Below are positions 46,949-61,249 of a DNA stretch of 64,000 nt, piece by piece. The stretch is taken from positions 39,597,185-39,661,184 of the forward strand of contig JARCOQ010000004.1 in assembly GCA_029207755.1 (NCBI GenBank), in the 5' to 3' direction. Each line of letters opens with the position of its first letter. Position 1 is the first letter of the stretch. Source of the DNA: Chamaea fasciata (Eukaryota; Chordata; Aves; Passeriformes; Sylviidae). The notes under the pieces were generated by a model. It was not told the origin of the DNA, did no database searches, and saw only the letters and a list, made by a program, of their open reading frames with translations. The position numbers were made by a program, and so were the translations under genes.

Positions 46949-48407
46949 GTAAGATCCTTTAGTAAGATACTGTTTTGCATTTAGATTGATTTTTGTATCT
47001 TACTTACTAGTGTCCCTACAATTTGGTATTGTAACACTTAGTGTTACAATAGTGAAGTGCCTGTTTTTTTAAGACACATTGATTTCAATTGTCTTAAATA
47101 CTAGTTACCTCTACAACAACAAGTTACCCTGGGCTATTGTGTATCTGTATGAGAACATAACTTAAGTTCAGCCATTTTTGTTTGGATGAGAATCCGTTCA
47201 TTAAAATGCCATATGAAGTTGATAAAAATGCCAAATGAAGAAAATGAGGTCCTTCAGAAGAACCATTAGTGACTCTTAGCAGTCTCTCTGAATTACTTAT
47301 GAAGTTTTCTGAATGTAAAATATGCTTATTTATAAGCTTGTCTATGCCTTTTTATTAGACTATTTATAAGACTGTCTAGGCATTCTTTTCAAAAGTGTAT
47401 TAGGTAATTGGGAACCCTGGTGACCTTTCATTTTTTGGATTAAAAAATTAATATTTATGCTCAGAATTGAGTTCCTGCTTGCTTCATGCTGAAAGAGGCA
47501 GAGCATTATACAAAAATTTTTTTGCAATATGCTGAGTTTTCTTTTTTATGATGAAAAAGAATTTCAGGGATATTAAAAGAAAAGCCAGCAATGTTCCACT
47601 AGCAGTCCAGCCACAATATTTCAGAACATCTTAATGAAATACATTATTCAAGCCTGTCTTGAACAGAAACATACTATACAAATCTGCTGGAGGAGGCCTG
47701 TATTGGTGTATGCCTGCCTTAACCAACATGGCTGTTAGATGTGATTGTTAGGTCCTAGCTGTCAATCTTGCGAGCCTTCATCTGGATAGTACCTGACTGT
47801 CTCCTTTGTATTTAAAAATAGAAATGACAGTCTCTCTCCCTCTGCCTTTTTAGCTTGATTAGTTCATAGTTGAAAGTGTGAGACACTTGAGGGAAAAGGT
47901 AAATTGAAGGGTTGAGGCTCCTATTCTGCACATGGTTAAGATGCATTATTCTTCCAGGAGCAATTGCTGCCATCTTGTCTTTTGTCGCAGTCACATGAAA
48001 GTCTTCATTTCAGTGCTTTCTATTGTTTGTCAGTTGTGCTGTTGTGGAAGATTATGGCTGTTGTGCTGATGGAATAGGGAATGGAGAGGGAACCCAGCCT
48101 TTCAGCAGCCAGTGCCAAAAGAAACACTGAGAGATGCTTAAGGCTGTGCTCAGAACACAGCAAAAGCTGCACCAGAGCAATGGGTGCTCACCTTCCTGGC
48201 ATTTAGGATTTCTAAAATCATTTACATATTAACTGTTTTTCTGATGATCTGCTCACAGTATTTTTTCACCACGGTGATTTAAATAATTGAAGGTGTGATG
48301 AGGTTTATGTGCTACAGTTTGTTTTTTCTCTCTCGTGGGCAATGGTGGAATGAAAGGTTACTGTCTGTCAATGACTGTGAGTGATTTTTCTCCTGTTTTC
48401 ATCTTAG

Positions 48408-48530
48408 TGTTTAGTGACACTGGCACCATCAACAATGTGTGATGCTAAGCAGCAGCAAAGAAAACTTGACTGTAGGTGCCTCTATGAAAAAGCTGTTTCA
48501 GTGGTTATACAACAGAAATTGATTGGGTAG
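48408..48530 (+). other. Candidate cryptic terminal exon (weak)
   Basis: A good acceptor (tttttctcctgttttcatcttag) ends at 48407. The phase-0 frame then stays open for 40 codons to a TAG at 48528-48530, starting CLVTLAPSTMCDAKQQQRK. The product is not recognised and does not resemble the expected COMMD10 C terminus. No polyadenylation signal is close by. Chance is the simplest explanation. Confidence 0.12.
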
Positions 48531-51500
48531 GCTTTATGCTAGGTAAAAAGATAGTGTTTGGACTGAATAGTATTTAAGGGGAAAAAGTAATAGAACTTCC
48601 TTAGGGGCATTAAAATATCTCTTCCTTCCCTTTACTTTGTAGATCCTTTCCAAAGAAAACAAAGTGTGTGCTTAGTTCTTTTCAATGATTTCTCAAAATT
48701 ATTTTTAACACTGGAAATGACACTTCTCTGTCTGGCTCTCTGTCTGGCTCTACATTATTGTAATTACTTGATGTAATTGATTTTTTAATGATTCCATAGT
48801 TCTGTGCAAGAAGAGTCCTGTTATTTACATAATATGAGTAGTAGCTTATGAACAGAGAGAAAAAAACAGATAAATTTACAGATAAAGCTCACTAATAGAT
48901 TTTGAGTTCTCTATAATGCAAAAATGTAATCCAGGGTTTTGTCTTATTGGTAACTGAAGCTGTTTAAAAATATGTGTTTTCACCTTGATAGCATCAGATG
49001 AGTTCAAATGCACTAGGATGAGTCTGAATTTTTGTGCAACTTGGGGACGTGGGGAACAATGTTTAAAAATGAGACAGTTACAAGAAAGAAACACTAAGAA
49101 AATGTCTATGTGTCACTTTAAGCTATGTATAAAAATACGGTCTGTAGATATTCATCCCCTCTTTCAGCCAAATATGTTTTTTTCTTTTGCCAACAGAGGG
49201 CCTTTAAGTAGCTGTGTATTGCTACGTCTCAGTGTGGAACATTATCCTACCCAGGGGTAGGTTGATCTTTCAGTGCTGTGTTGGCAGTTTTAAAATGCAG
49301 GCCAAAGAGGGAGAAGATAAAAGAAGAGAACTTGGTACATTTTCTCATGGGAGATACGACCCAGGGCGCAATGGAAGAGGCATTACAGTGATGCCAAACA
49401 AACTTCTGGAGCATTGGAGCTCAATTTATCTCCTCTAGTAACCCTGCTTCTGTGAAAAAACTCCCGAGTGTAGCAGGGAGGGAGCATGGCCAACTTTCTT
49501 TTCTGGCAAGTTTGGTTTAGCCACTGGAATTGAATGTTAATAGGTTAATTTGGAAGCCTACTCAACCTGAGACTTCATCTAACAGAAAAAGTGTAGAACT
49601 ATAATATGACTGAAAATATTTGTTCTGATAAATTTTTGCAGATGCTGCAGCTTAATTACCCTCTGAAAGTGATGTATTTAAGCCTTGTATACCTAGGTTT
49701 CATACTGTCATAGACCTTTAAGTAATGAGGCAGTCCTGCCCTACAGAAATATCCCTGTGTTGTCAGAAACACAAGATAAAAAAGAGCATTCCTTGAAACC
49801 ATATTAGCAGTGAGTTGCCTCTGTCTTGTGTAAGTTAGAGGACCTTTTTTTAAAGAATTTCAGAAGGCATAGGAAGTTGATGCACAAGATTAATATGGGG
49901 TTCTGTTTGTTTGTTTATTTATTTCAGGCTTCTGGGCTTGGGATTTTCTTTAAAGGTAAAACTTGATGTTTGTCTCTACTTTTTTTTCTACCTGAGAAAA
50001 AGGTAATCTTCAACCTAATTGCTCAAAGATGTCGTATATGAAGAGTCTTTCTTTTGTGTTGTGATGTGCTTGAAGGCTATTATTTTTATTATTAATAATT
50101 ATCACTGTTATTATTCAGATATGTTTGACCAACAATAGCTTAGTTCATCCCATTTCAGAGTTACCACTGTTTTCAGTTAAAACAGAAGTAACTGTATATC
50201 ACTTTTTTTATACAGTAGCATCTTGAATCCTTCTATGTTACACCTAGGTCATAAAATGAAACTTGTGAGAATCACACACAATGAAGAAAAAGGAAAATAC
50301 AAAAAAAGAGAGCTCACGAATAAAAGAGCTGGATGCATAGAGGGTAAGTCTGATGAGTAGGAAGGAAATAGGTGTGCTGGAACCCCAAGATGTACTTCTC
50401 AAACTCTATGTGCTTTGGAAGAAACTAACTTAATGGTGGTAGGCTGCAAAATTCAGGAAGTAAGTGTGGACATCTAAGAAATTTGCAAAGTATTTTAATT
50501 TCCCAAAATCTTCTCATTGTAGAATACAACTAACATACTAGAGTTACTGTTGTGAGACTGTTGTAGCTCAGAAGAGGCCAGTCGTATTTGTCTGTGAAAT
50601 CAAGGACTAGAAACTCTGAAGTGTTGTCACTCTTCATGTATCTAGGGAAGGTAGAATTATGTTCCTGTCTAATCCTATATACATAGCAGAGTATAGCATT
50701 TAAAACATTGACCATCATAACTGCATTCATAAAATGCACTTAAAAAAGCAGTACAGCACATACTTATGTTTTAATTCCTCTTTTGGCAGGTCCCAGGATC
50801 AGTATTGTCCTTGATCTTGGTGTCCAGTCATCCTCACAGTTGATATTTAGGATATTATTTTCAGAAATATTTAGTAACTAGAAATATATTTCAGTGAAAT
50901 TACAGAAATATAGCGTTGAGAGTTAAGGAGGTTTATTTGGTTTTGGCTTAATCTAAATGTAACTAATTGTGAATCTAATATGCAGATAAAATAAGTCCTT
51001 ACTTATACAGAAGTTTTAATTGATCTAGCAGCAATGTATTCATTTTCAGAAAAGTGTTACAGGTATACTTATGTCTGCATTCTGGGCTGAGCATATGTTT
51101 AAAGTATTCATTTGTATTTTATATATTTAAACACTTGGTACTTGTAGGCACTGTTAAATATTCTTATATAAACATCCTTTGTGTAAATGTAGATGGGGAG
51201 AAAAAAGACTAGCTTCCTAGTTGCTCACTAAATTATTGATATTAATCTAGCTATTTGCTGATCCTGCATTGAACTATAAAGTATGTGGCATGATTACTGC
51301 CTGCCATTAGGTTGGACCTGCTAGCAGTGATGTAATTTCATCTTTGTGTCATGGAATTGGATGCAACTACTTACTTTAATTGTGGGGGTTTTTTTCTCAG
51401 TATAGCTGAAAATAGCCCCTAGTTTGATTGCTGGAAAATACCTGCTTTCTAACAGTTCATTTTAATGCATTAAATTGAAATTTTCTGTGTTAGTTACTTG

Positions 51501-51597
51501 AATCTGACCACACTGATGTGGTTTCTTCATGAAGCTTGTGTCACCTAACCCATGATTTGCAGAAGACAGAAGTACTGCTTCAGTCTTTTTTTAAAAA

Positions 51598-51613
51598 GCT
51601 TTTTTAAAAAAGC
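51598..51613. repeat. 16-bp perfect A/T palindrome in A/T-run region
   Basis: The sequence gcttttttaaaaaagc is a perfect palindrome. It lies among further ctttttaaag-like runs between 51585 and 51630, a low-complexity patch that can fold back on itself. Confidence 0.8.
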
Positions 51614-51788
51614 GTCCTAGCTTTTTAAAGTATTCCCTTAAAAAACTTAGTGTGAAGGATTTATTTTAAACCTTCAAGGCTTTAAAAACTACTTCCAGAT
51701 TTAAAAAAAATAACTTTGTTCATTGCCTGTATTTGACACTGAAAGAAGAGAAACAGTAGGGATTTTTTATGGTTATAATTTATTTTTC

Positions 51789-51810
51789 TTTTTTTTTTTT
51801 TTTTTTTTTT
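51789..51810 (+). repeat. T22 tract followed by an acceptor-like CAG
   Basis: Twenty-two T followed by cacttctcag. It has the form of a strong 3' splice site, but I see no donor-bounded coding frame after it that I recognise. Confidence 0.8.
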
Positions 51811-53917
51811 CACTTCTCAGTACAAAAATATTGGTAAACTATCTCTTAGAGAGCACCAGCAGCCTTTTATTCTTAAGCACATCTCTAGAAAAATAGATGT
51901 ACAGCCAAAATGAAGTCAAGGCTCAAGAACAGTAGACTGATTATCAGCAGCAGGTGTGACTGGTCTAATGGTGAAAGAGACTCAGCATTTTTACATGAAT
52001 GAGTGTACACGGATTTGTATTTTGTGGTTTCATCTGTGACATTTGTCACAGCACTTTGTATATTTTTTATATCGTGATAGAAAGTGTTCAATAACCTGAT
52101 CTGTGGTGTTTAGGCTCACTGCTACCAGTTTTCAGTTCAGAAAAATTGACTTCTGGTTTTGCAGTCTTGGTTTTCTTTCCTTCTATGCCTTCATCCACAA
52201 CACGTACACAGAAGTAAAGCTTAGTCTGTTGTAATCCAGTTTCATCATTATTTGCCAACCAGTAGGAACCAGACATTGTGCTTGGCTAAAATCACTTATG
52301 GAACTCAAGGTCCTTTTCCACCCTGCTGATTTGATCTATAAATGTCACCAAAACAAATGACAAAATAAAATGCCACATGCAAGATGCACATATATGAAAA
52401 ACTGCTGCAGATAACAGTGACTGCATTTTTTTCACCACAGATGCCCAGCCTTGAGAGTCAGTTCGCTTGTTTGAAGTGTTGCTGTTTGTGAGAAAAAAGA
52501 TTGAGCTGTCATTTCATTGAATATCTAATTGTGGATTGTTGGGGGAGCAGTCTGTAAAATTGATGCATGGTTCATAAATGATCCTGAGTTAATTACTTGT
52601 ATAGCATTATGGAGTTAAAGGCTGCAGATTCAGGCACAGACATTAAAGGGTACATCTGTGTAACATTCTTTGATTACAGGACAGTGTGCTGCTTTTTCAT
52701 AGCATTTCTCTCTTTTGTAGAAGGTGTATAATGATATATGCAAAGGTATCAGGAAGAAGAATAACAGTCTTGAGACAAAGAAATTAGAATATTTTTTGAG
52801 AATTCTTGGAAAAGCTAAATCAGTGTTTGCCAAAAATAATTAAAAGAATTTAAGAACCTGAATAAAAAGTCTGAGGCAGACAATGTCATGGAAAATTTTA
52901 ACCCAAGAATTGTTTTGGCAATGTTGCCAAAATTCTCCTTAAAAAAAAATCCAGAAATTCTATGTATATGATTATGAAAACTGGGATTGGATGAAGTGGT
53001 GTAGTGTATATGAAGACATTAGATAGCTTGAATGTATGTATATAGTCTTAAAGAGAGTTGACTTATTTCTTTCAAAGGTCAGTAGATCTGCAGTAATTTT
53101 TAATGAATTCCTCATACCTTGGAAGTTTATTTTAAGTTGTGTGTAAGATCTTGAATCTTAGTTAAAATGAAAATGTCTTGTATGCTGGTCCATTTCCTAG
53201 GTTTACTGTTGCATGTGTATGCGTTACTCTGACCATTTTTGTGTCAGTTAATATCTTAATACATCTACTGTAGGAATTATCTTTGCATAGATGGCAGTAA
53301 GTGGTTATCTAAAAATCAAACTAATTTGTCTCTCTACCTACCTAAAAGATATAAATCTGTCTTTTAAGTACAGCTGTCTTTTTGGAAACTATCCTTTCTT
53401 TATTGTTTTTTATTTATATGTTTTTCAAAATTTACCAGTCAAATAAAATCTGCAGTCTAACAATGAACATCATTTCTAGACAATAAATCAATATTTGAAC
53501 CACCAAACTCTAGGGATAAAAGCAAGGAAATATGAAAAATTAAATGAACTTTCTCTGTTCTCAATGCAAACTCAGAAAGCTTCCTGCCCCATAACTGTCA
53601 CTGATCTGTGTATACCACAAGGCAAAAACTTTCTTGCAGAACTTTTTGGATACTTCTCCAAGGCTTACTGTGATTTGACAAAATAGGCATTTTAGAGAGG
53701 GAAGCTGTTACTTGTTGGGAACAATACATCGTATTCTGCTGAGGTTTGGTCCCTTGTAGCTAAATGTGGACTAAATTTCAGGCACTTCTAAATTTGTTCA
53801 CAAGAAGTTTCAGAAATATTTACATCCTGTTTTTATTACTCCAGACATGGTGAAGAAAAAAGACACAAAATGCTTAAACTGTGGTCATGTTTTATCTTAT
53901 TTTTGAAACAGCAAATT

Positions 53918-53932
53918 AAAAAAAAAAAAAAA
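53918..53932 (+). repeat. A15 tract
   Basis: The longest A-run on the sense strand, followed by gaaaaaag and a T-run; shorter than the long T-tracts of the window. No retroposed body is recognised upstream. Confidence 0.85.
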
Positions 53933-54148
53933 GAAAAAAGATTTTTTTTTGCCTGCACAAAAAGAGTGCTAAGCACTAAACAGAGTCTCAGACTTTGTAA
54001 ATTTGACTTAGTATACTAAGAGGTTTTAGTTTGCCTTGTGATTTATGGGATCTGGGATTTTAATGTGGTAGTTGTTGACTAAACATTTTAAATACAAGTC
54101 TAGAATGCATTTGAAGCTGATAGTGATAAAATACTGCCTGTTATTAAA

Positions 54149-54176
54149 ACACTTCTTAATAGACACTTCTTAATAG
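54149..54176 (+). repeat. Perfect 14-bp tandem duplication
   Basis: The unit acacttcttaatag is present twice, head to tail and identical, which suggests a recent slippage duplication. Confidence 0.92.
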
Positions 54177-57100
54177 ATATACACCTATAAATATAGTTGC
54201 CTTTCATTTTTTATTTCATGACTATTGCATCATTCATTTTTATGACTTTTATGGGACAGTAAATTGCAAAAAGTTTATCACTGAAGTGAAATCTTCCTCT
54301 GAAACGGTCTCTGTACACTTTAAGGTAATTTAATCTTTGTTCTTGTTGCCTGCATTTTGAAATACTTTTTTGACTGCACCATTGGTTACATGATTTTGAA
54401 ACATACTAAATTTAATAAAAAGTGAAAGTCTGTCCCTGCAGAATTGAAAACCCAAATAAATTATAGGTAAAATTTTATACAGAACAGAATTAGTGATTCC
54501 ATTATAATCTGTGCATTTTCTAACAGTGCTGTCTTTATTTTTTATTTGAGATCAGTGCTTAGACTTAAAATGCATGACATTACTTATCATAATTTTTTAA
54601 TTATATTGCACTGATAGAGGTACCTAAAACATAAGTTGGCTAACCAAATACAATACAAGTTTATATGGTTGGATAAAAAACCCCCAGGCTTTCTTAAAAA
54701 TCTAATGGAATTTCTAGTGATGCCTGACTGCTGTGGTCTCATTGATGTGTCTGGGCAGCTCTTTCATGTCTAGAGGCACTGTTTGGATGTTTAAAACACT
54801 TAAAACAGAATCTGTGAATTGGATGGTAATTTAGACTAAAAATTTCATAATTTCAGCAGCTAGACACTAGGCGTAGAAAGACGTGATAGGAGAGAAAAAT
54901 ATCTAGGGACATTCCCACGTAGAGGAGTATTACAGGAGAACGAAAACTAGAAGCTGAGTGAATGAAGAAGCAGCTCAGCTGTATTGCAAATTGTATGGTG
55001 ATTTGATAGAAATCCAAGTTATATTTGTGATCTCCAATTTCTGATTGATGCAATCCATTGTGCTTGCAGTATCTTGGTCCTGAGTAGATTGACAAAACAT
55101 TATCTTTAGACTTTCTTCACTATTCAGTGGTAACCAGTTCTTGCAAAAGCAAGTTTTTTTCTTTCCAGGAGCAGAGACTACTTTGCTTAGGACAAAATGT
55201 TGTATACCAGAAAGATACAACACTTGCTGTTTGAGTAATAGTGAAAGTGCAAGACAGCTCTTTAACTTCCACTCTGGTACAACTAGAAAAGCCTTTAGAA
55301 TCCTTTTTTTTAAACTTTCGAATTCCGTAGTGGTTTTTTTTGTGGCCTTTGTACAATGTGTGGGAAACACAATCATGAACAAATGCTTAGTTAACACTTT
55401 TATTTTCTGATCAGTTCATGCATTGCACCTTCTTATACTTGCAAGATGGGCTGCTTAAGCTCAGATGGTTATTACGGTATTGGAATGATCTTGATGTTAA
55501 AAACCAGTTTGTGAATACAGCTGTTTGCTGTGCTGCTTTTTCACTGTGTTTTGTTGGAATGTAAAGGAAATGTATTGTTTGATTGTTTGCTTTCAGTATG
55601 TAGTTACAACAGTATAGTTTGTTTTTCTTTCTTTTAGGTACTGTCATTCATTTAATCAAATACAGCCTGAAATTATGGTACATATGAAAAAGCATACTGA
55701 TTTGGGGAAGATAATTCTCTCATGATGACTCAATTCTTCATAAGGCGTATTAATAAATAATTTCTAATTTATTAACTAAACCCTTAATTTATCCAGCAAA
55801 CTTTTATTTACTGTTCCCTTATGGCAGATCCAGACTTTTAATCAGGTTGGGAGTGACCAAACTTGTTGAACACACAGATCTAGCCATTTTTGACAGTGTA
55901 AAACCTTGAGCAAGGAGTTTGAACTGTATGTTCTTCAAAATCCCTTTCATCTTCACCCAGTCTCTAAATCTGGAAAGGCTTCTTGTATTGCCTGCCTAGA
56001 TGGAAAAGTGTAAAGAAGGAGGTGCAAAACCGGATCCTGCAGATACTGCTGGATTTGCATTAATTCTACATTACTGCAGGAAGGTTACTGATAATTGTTT
56101 CTCTAGATACAGGAGGAGCTGGCTACACATGTTTTGGGTGCAGCATGTAGTGGTCTGGCCTGAAGTGATGTAAAGCAGCAAGATAGAGTCTTTGGGCTGC
56201 ATGTGAAAATACCTGTGGTAACTGCCCCAGTTGTTCTGGAAGCTACCCTACATTTGCATGCTTCTCTCAGTGAAATGGAGAAAGTGGCAAGTAGGAAGTA
56301 ATTGCTGGCCTCACTACCACACTATCTGTGTTTGTCTTTTTGAATTTACGGTGGAAGTGATGAGCTGGAAAGCAAAAGAAAATTCATGGAAATTCATGCC
56401 TAAGCCTTTATTGGCAAATAATTCTCAACTGTTGTTTGCATTTCCTAGTGGCAGAAATTCTTAAGTTTCTTCTATTCATTCTACTGGGGCAAATTTTCTT
56501 TCCAGCTCTATCGATATTGACCCTAAATGTCTGTGACTGCAATTTTGTCTGTTTAGTAGTTTTACCATGAAAAAGACCACGGAGCACAGATCTCTCTTGT
56601 AGCAGTCTTCTGAATGTATCAAATTGTGAAATATATGCCCTTGATCAATTATTTGATTACAAACAGATTGTTTTTTCAGTTTTTTGGTTCACGGTGTTCT
56701 CTGAATGTTACTTCATGCTGCTGCTTTTCCGTGAATTCATTTCAGTTTGTGCATATGAAGTTAATGAAGTCATTTGAAGTGAAGTAACTGAAACTGGATA
56801 CAGCTGATGCTTTTTCTTCTACAAATAAAAAGCCCTAAACAACAAATCTCTGTGTCTTGTATGCAGCACTTCTGTTAATACACTAGAGGGGGCAGCATCA
56901 TCCCACTGTTGATTAAATTAGTGGTCTGAAATAGGTTCAGGATCCTTTTCTACAGGAAGGGGTCACCTCTGAACATTTCAGCATTAAATTTCTTTCGGTG
57001 CTGGTGGCATGGTTCCTTTGCTGGCAATGACTTTGTTTTTGTTTCCTCCAAATCTGGAGCCATTTTTCATTCTGTAGGAAAAGAAAAGGAGTGGGAACTA

Positions 57101-57500
57101 TCTGCATTTGAAATGCTTGATATTAGAGTTCTGCGAGGCTGATTGCTTTTTTTATGTTTTCCTTCCTGTTTCCGCTCTTCTCCATCCCCCTCACCCCTAC
57201 CTCCCAAAATCTGTGACATTGTAAAAGTAATTAAAGAACAGCATTAAAGACTCTGTGGAGTCTGACTGCAAAGGTCACTCTTTTATAGAGAAAAGAAAAA
57301 TCTAAGACTTCTTTTTTTTTTTCCAAGGAGAAAATGAAAAAGTTTCAGGAAAGAAGACCGTAATGCAAATCTTTCCATTGGAAAGTCTCTGAAAAGAGCA
57401 AAAGCTGGCTTAGGAAGATCAGAGAATTCTTCATTCATTTTTTTGGGAGCAAGGATGGCTCTTTAGTCTTGGGGCCAGAGCTTATGAAGAAGAATACTGC

Positions 57501-57540
57501 TTTTTTTTTTTTTTTTTTTTTTTTCCTCTTTTTTTTTTTT
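57501..57540 (+). repeat. T24 and T12 tracts with acceptor-like end
   Basis: T24 (57501-57524), cctc, T12 (57529-57540), then cctag. This forms an exceptionally strong polypyrimidine tract followed by AG at about 57544-57545. No coding frame that I recognise follows. Confidence 0.85.
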
Positions 57541-60500
57541 CCTAGGAACATTTGAATCTATTCTTTGGGTTCTGTTTCAGATCCCATTTCCCAAAGAAAA
57601 ATATGAAAAAGTATGAATACATCTACATGTAAATCTGTCATTACTGTCATACTACCAAATTTGTCATTAAAAAGAGTAAACACAGTCAACCTAACAGTTT
57701 CCAGAGCATCTAGTATTTTCTGAACCCTGTGCAGGTCTTGTCTGCTGTGACTAAATGATGCTTTATGGCAGGAACCTTGGAAAAATAAAAGTGATGAAAT
57801 GTTTGTGTATTATATGGATACTGCATGAAGGAGGGAAAAAGCGGGGAAGGGTGGAAATTGTTTGTGTAAGTATCTTGTCTAGATTGCACTTCAAATATAC
57901 TGCAAGTCTAAAGCAAAAACAGTGATACAGATTTGTTAGTCATAGTAAAATTAATATGCAATTGACTTCACTTGTGTGCAGTATTGTATTAATTTTAGAA
58001 GATGTTTTTCCATGGAGAAGTGATATGAAACAATGGTTACAAAGCACATGTAATTTTTAGCTACTCATGTTTGTACCAGTCAAGTATCTTAGACATGTCA
58101 GCATAAATGTTATTCTGTCTGAGTCCTGATCAGAAACTTCTGTTGAAAAAGGAAAAAGATCACTTCAGCACCCTGTGTGGGTGGGTAAGGCACACTGTTA
58201 AGTACGGGTTAACTTAGTCTGGATAAAACCAAAATGTAATTGTATTTGGAGTTTTCATTACAATTACAATAAGATGCTACACTGCCTAGTAGTTATCATG
58301 TTGCCTTGTCTGTGGCCATGAGCACAGGATTGTGTGAGGATATAAAACTGCTAATTTTTTTTTCATATGGAAACAAATCTCTGAATACCATCCTTTTACT
58401 GAAAAACCAAATAGCCTTATTTTTCTTCCTCTCGTACAAACTCTTTGAATTTCCTAGCCTTTAAAGCTCGTTTTCTAGCTATAATCACTTTAGAGACTAG
58501 TATTGAAGGGAGGATAAAGAAACATTGGCATTGTTATATTAGTAAAATTGTGTTAAGAATAAAGATGGTATTTTTTGTAAAAATAAACTCAGTTACTGGA
58601 AATTCTTCCCCCACCCCTCAAGCTTTTGTTGACATGCAAAACAGATTATAAGTAAGTAAAAGAATTAAAATATAAAGCAAACAAAAAAAAAATGACATAT
58701 GCCTCTGGCCCATTTTCAGTTTCAAATCAGTTCTGAAATTTGATTGAATACACTTTCTTTCCCAGAAAATATCTAGATCTGTAACTTATAATTTATCATT
58801 TGTAACAGCTGCTAGGTTTGAATTTTCATAAGCCCTGAATGCCGTGAACGATGCAATTCTGTTTTTTTGAAGGTTAATAAGAGGTGTTATTCTCTTCAGT
58901 CTTCATGTTCTTTCATTAAAGGCAGTGAAAACATGGCCTAAAAGCCCATATGAAACATTTAAAAGGCTGGTGAACAGACTTATCCTCATGCTACTATTCT
59001 GCATGTTTAATTTTCAAAAGGGAGTCTTTGTCTCTCAGAGCAATACCTGTTTTAAAAATCACATCTTTGTCTTTTTAGTTCTTGACTATTTTTTATTCCA
59101 CGTTGCTGTTGGACATCCCATCGGGATGGAGTAAAATGCTTTCCTGACAAAGCTGAAGACAAATACTACCTTTACTTAAGTATATTTAATGGTGAATATT
59201 TATGGACCTATCTTATTCAACAGTGTAGGCTAATTCTGAAGCAGACTGGAATTTTCACTTTTGGAGTAATCAGTGCTCTATTGTTTGTTTTCTTTTTTGA
59301 ATTCTACGTATTTGTCTTCAAAATAACTGAAGAACAGCATTATCCTGAATTCCTCTTTTTCAACTTGATTCCATTGTCTTATGTTAAACTGTGATCCTGC
59401 GGTCACCAGGTTTTATTGCTCTTTCTGTAAACACAGAATTCTTGTAGTAAGTCAGTAAAGCACAGCCTGGTACCTTGGGAGGGGCTGTCACTCCTGGTGA
59501 AGCTGCCTGTTGCTGCAGGCATGGGGGTTATCATGACCTTGCTGTGCCAAGGCCAGCCAGCTGAATGCTGCTCCTGGATGAGGAATTGGCTTCTGTTGGC
59601 CAGCAGGAATGTTTGCGCTCATTGACAGAGGTTGTTGTCACAGTCCCTTGTGTGCTTCCAGTAGCAGCACATAGGTTAAATACTCTGCCAGTAATAACCC
59701 CCCACAGAAACTGCATGGATTACCGCTGTTTATTAGTAATTATACTGAAAAGATTTTTCACTAATTTCAGAAGCAAGTTGAAATATGCTCCTTTTTAGAA
59801 TTGCTGAATTTTACAATTCAGAACATGTATGGTAGTCCTGATAATGGAATGATTTATGTGACACCTCAAACCTTTGGTTTATGGAAATTATTTGCATTAC
59901 CAACTACTGTGGGCACAAGCGTGAGAGAAAGAGTAATACCATTGTTACAGAGCAGGGAAATATACACAAGAATTGGAGAGACAAGAGTGGCTAAGTGGGT
60001 CCACAAGGTTGTTATCCAAATCTTGGTCTTGAAAGTTTGTATTTCTTCACAGAAACTGACAGCAAAGAGATTTCATATGAGTTTCTATTATGACGGCTGC
60101 TGTGCTTGTGGTTTCATTTTGTGAAACCTTGCTATTTTGAACAATACCTTATATTTTAGTTCTGAAAGTTTTACTCAATAGTGGATATTTAAGGAGCTGT
60201 TCAGCTTTTGTATGCCACTCCCAGAGGAGAAGTGTTGGCTGGTATATCGACACCATTTGTATTTCTCCTGCTGATTAATTAGATCTAAAATAGTTCAGAT
60301 GTTGGAATAACACTTCTCATTGCTAATGAATATCTATCCTGACACCTAGTCTGAAAGGGAATCTTCTGGAGACTTTGGTATATAGTTAGGAGTTACTTAG
60401 TAGACCTCTCTGACCTTTTTCCATTTTCTATGTTTAAAATATTAATGACTCACATTTTAAAATTCATTACCAAAGTTAGATTTTTCTCTCCTGCCCCCAG

Positions 60501-61249
60501 TTATTCGAGACCTGTAATTTTTGTTACTGTTATTCTGGTTTTGTAACCAGATTCAAGAGTTACCAAATCATATAGTGAAATAAGTTCTTTTCATCTTAGA
60601 GGCTACTTGTGTGGGTTTACACTCTACACTCTGAGGGTCCAGCCTTGCAGAAAAGTGGCTACAATAATTAGTGAGACTGCTTTTGGAGGATGTTTTGTAA
60701 ATGAAATGTTTTAATAATGAAAAAATAACAAAGTAACAAAACGTTGCAGAAAACAAATAATAAACTGAGCACAGGTGCCTGAGAAAACCTCAGACACCTT
60801 GCTACCACATCTTGAAAAGCCTTAAGTGTGGAGTTCCTTTGTTCTCTCTCTTTAGTACCTAATTGCTTAGGTGGACTATTTTGGCCCTTGGCCCAATGAG
60901 TGTACCAAGAGTCTTTGAGTAACATTTCCAGGGTCCAGTCTACACTCCTGGGCTGGCTCTGAGCCAATTATAAAGAGAAATCCACAGAACTTTCCAGCTA
61001 ACTTCTTAACATGTCAAAAGGTAAAATGAAACTCCCTATTTGGAAGCACCTGCTAAAGGTGTAGGGATTGCATTACTACAACTACTGGTATAGCATTTTA
61101 TTATTTTCATAGCAAAATAATATACTGTAATATTATTTGGTACTTCAGCATATTTATTACTGCAGCTGTATGGCTGTGTGTTTGAATGTTTATCCTGATT
61201 ACATGAATCTATTTTGACATATAAATACTTTGACAAATAAATACCTAAG

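Larger units (their letters stand above)
46948..61249. other. Unique intronic sequence, CR1-free
   Basis: About 14 kb with no recognisable gene or mobile element, only simple repeats and short duplications listed separately. The 140-codon minus frame at 54975-55397 and the 107-codon plus frame at 59801-60124 have no domain I recognise and no matching splice structure. Confidence 0.4.

Noticed and set aside
54975..55397. 140-codon minus-strand frame
   Set aside because: No recognisable domain, low-complexity Lys/Ser-rich segments, and overlapping frames on the other strand; a chance frame is more likely.
56881..56896. cactagagggggcagc as a CTCF site
   Set aside because: The 3' half fits, but the spacing between the TAG and GGGGGC parts is two bases too long for the consensus.
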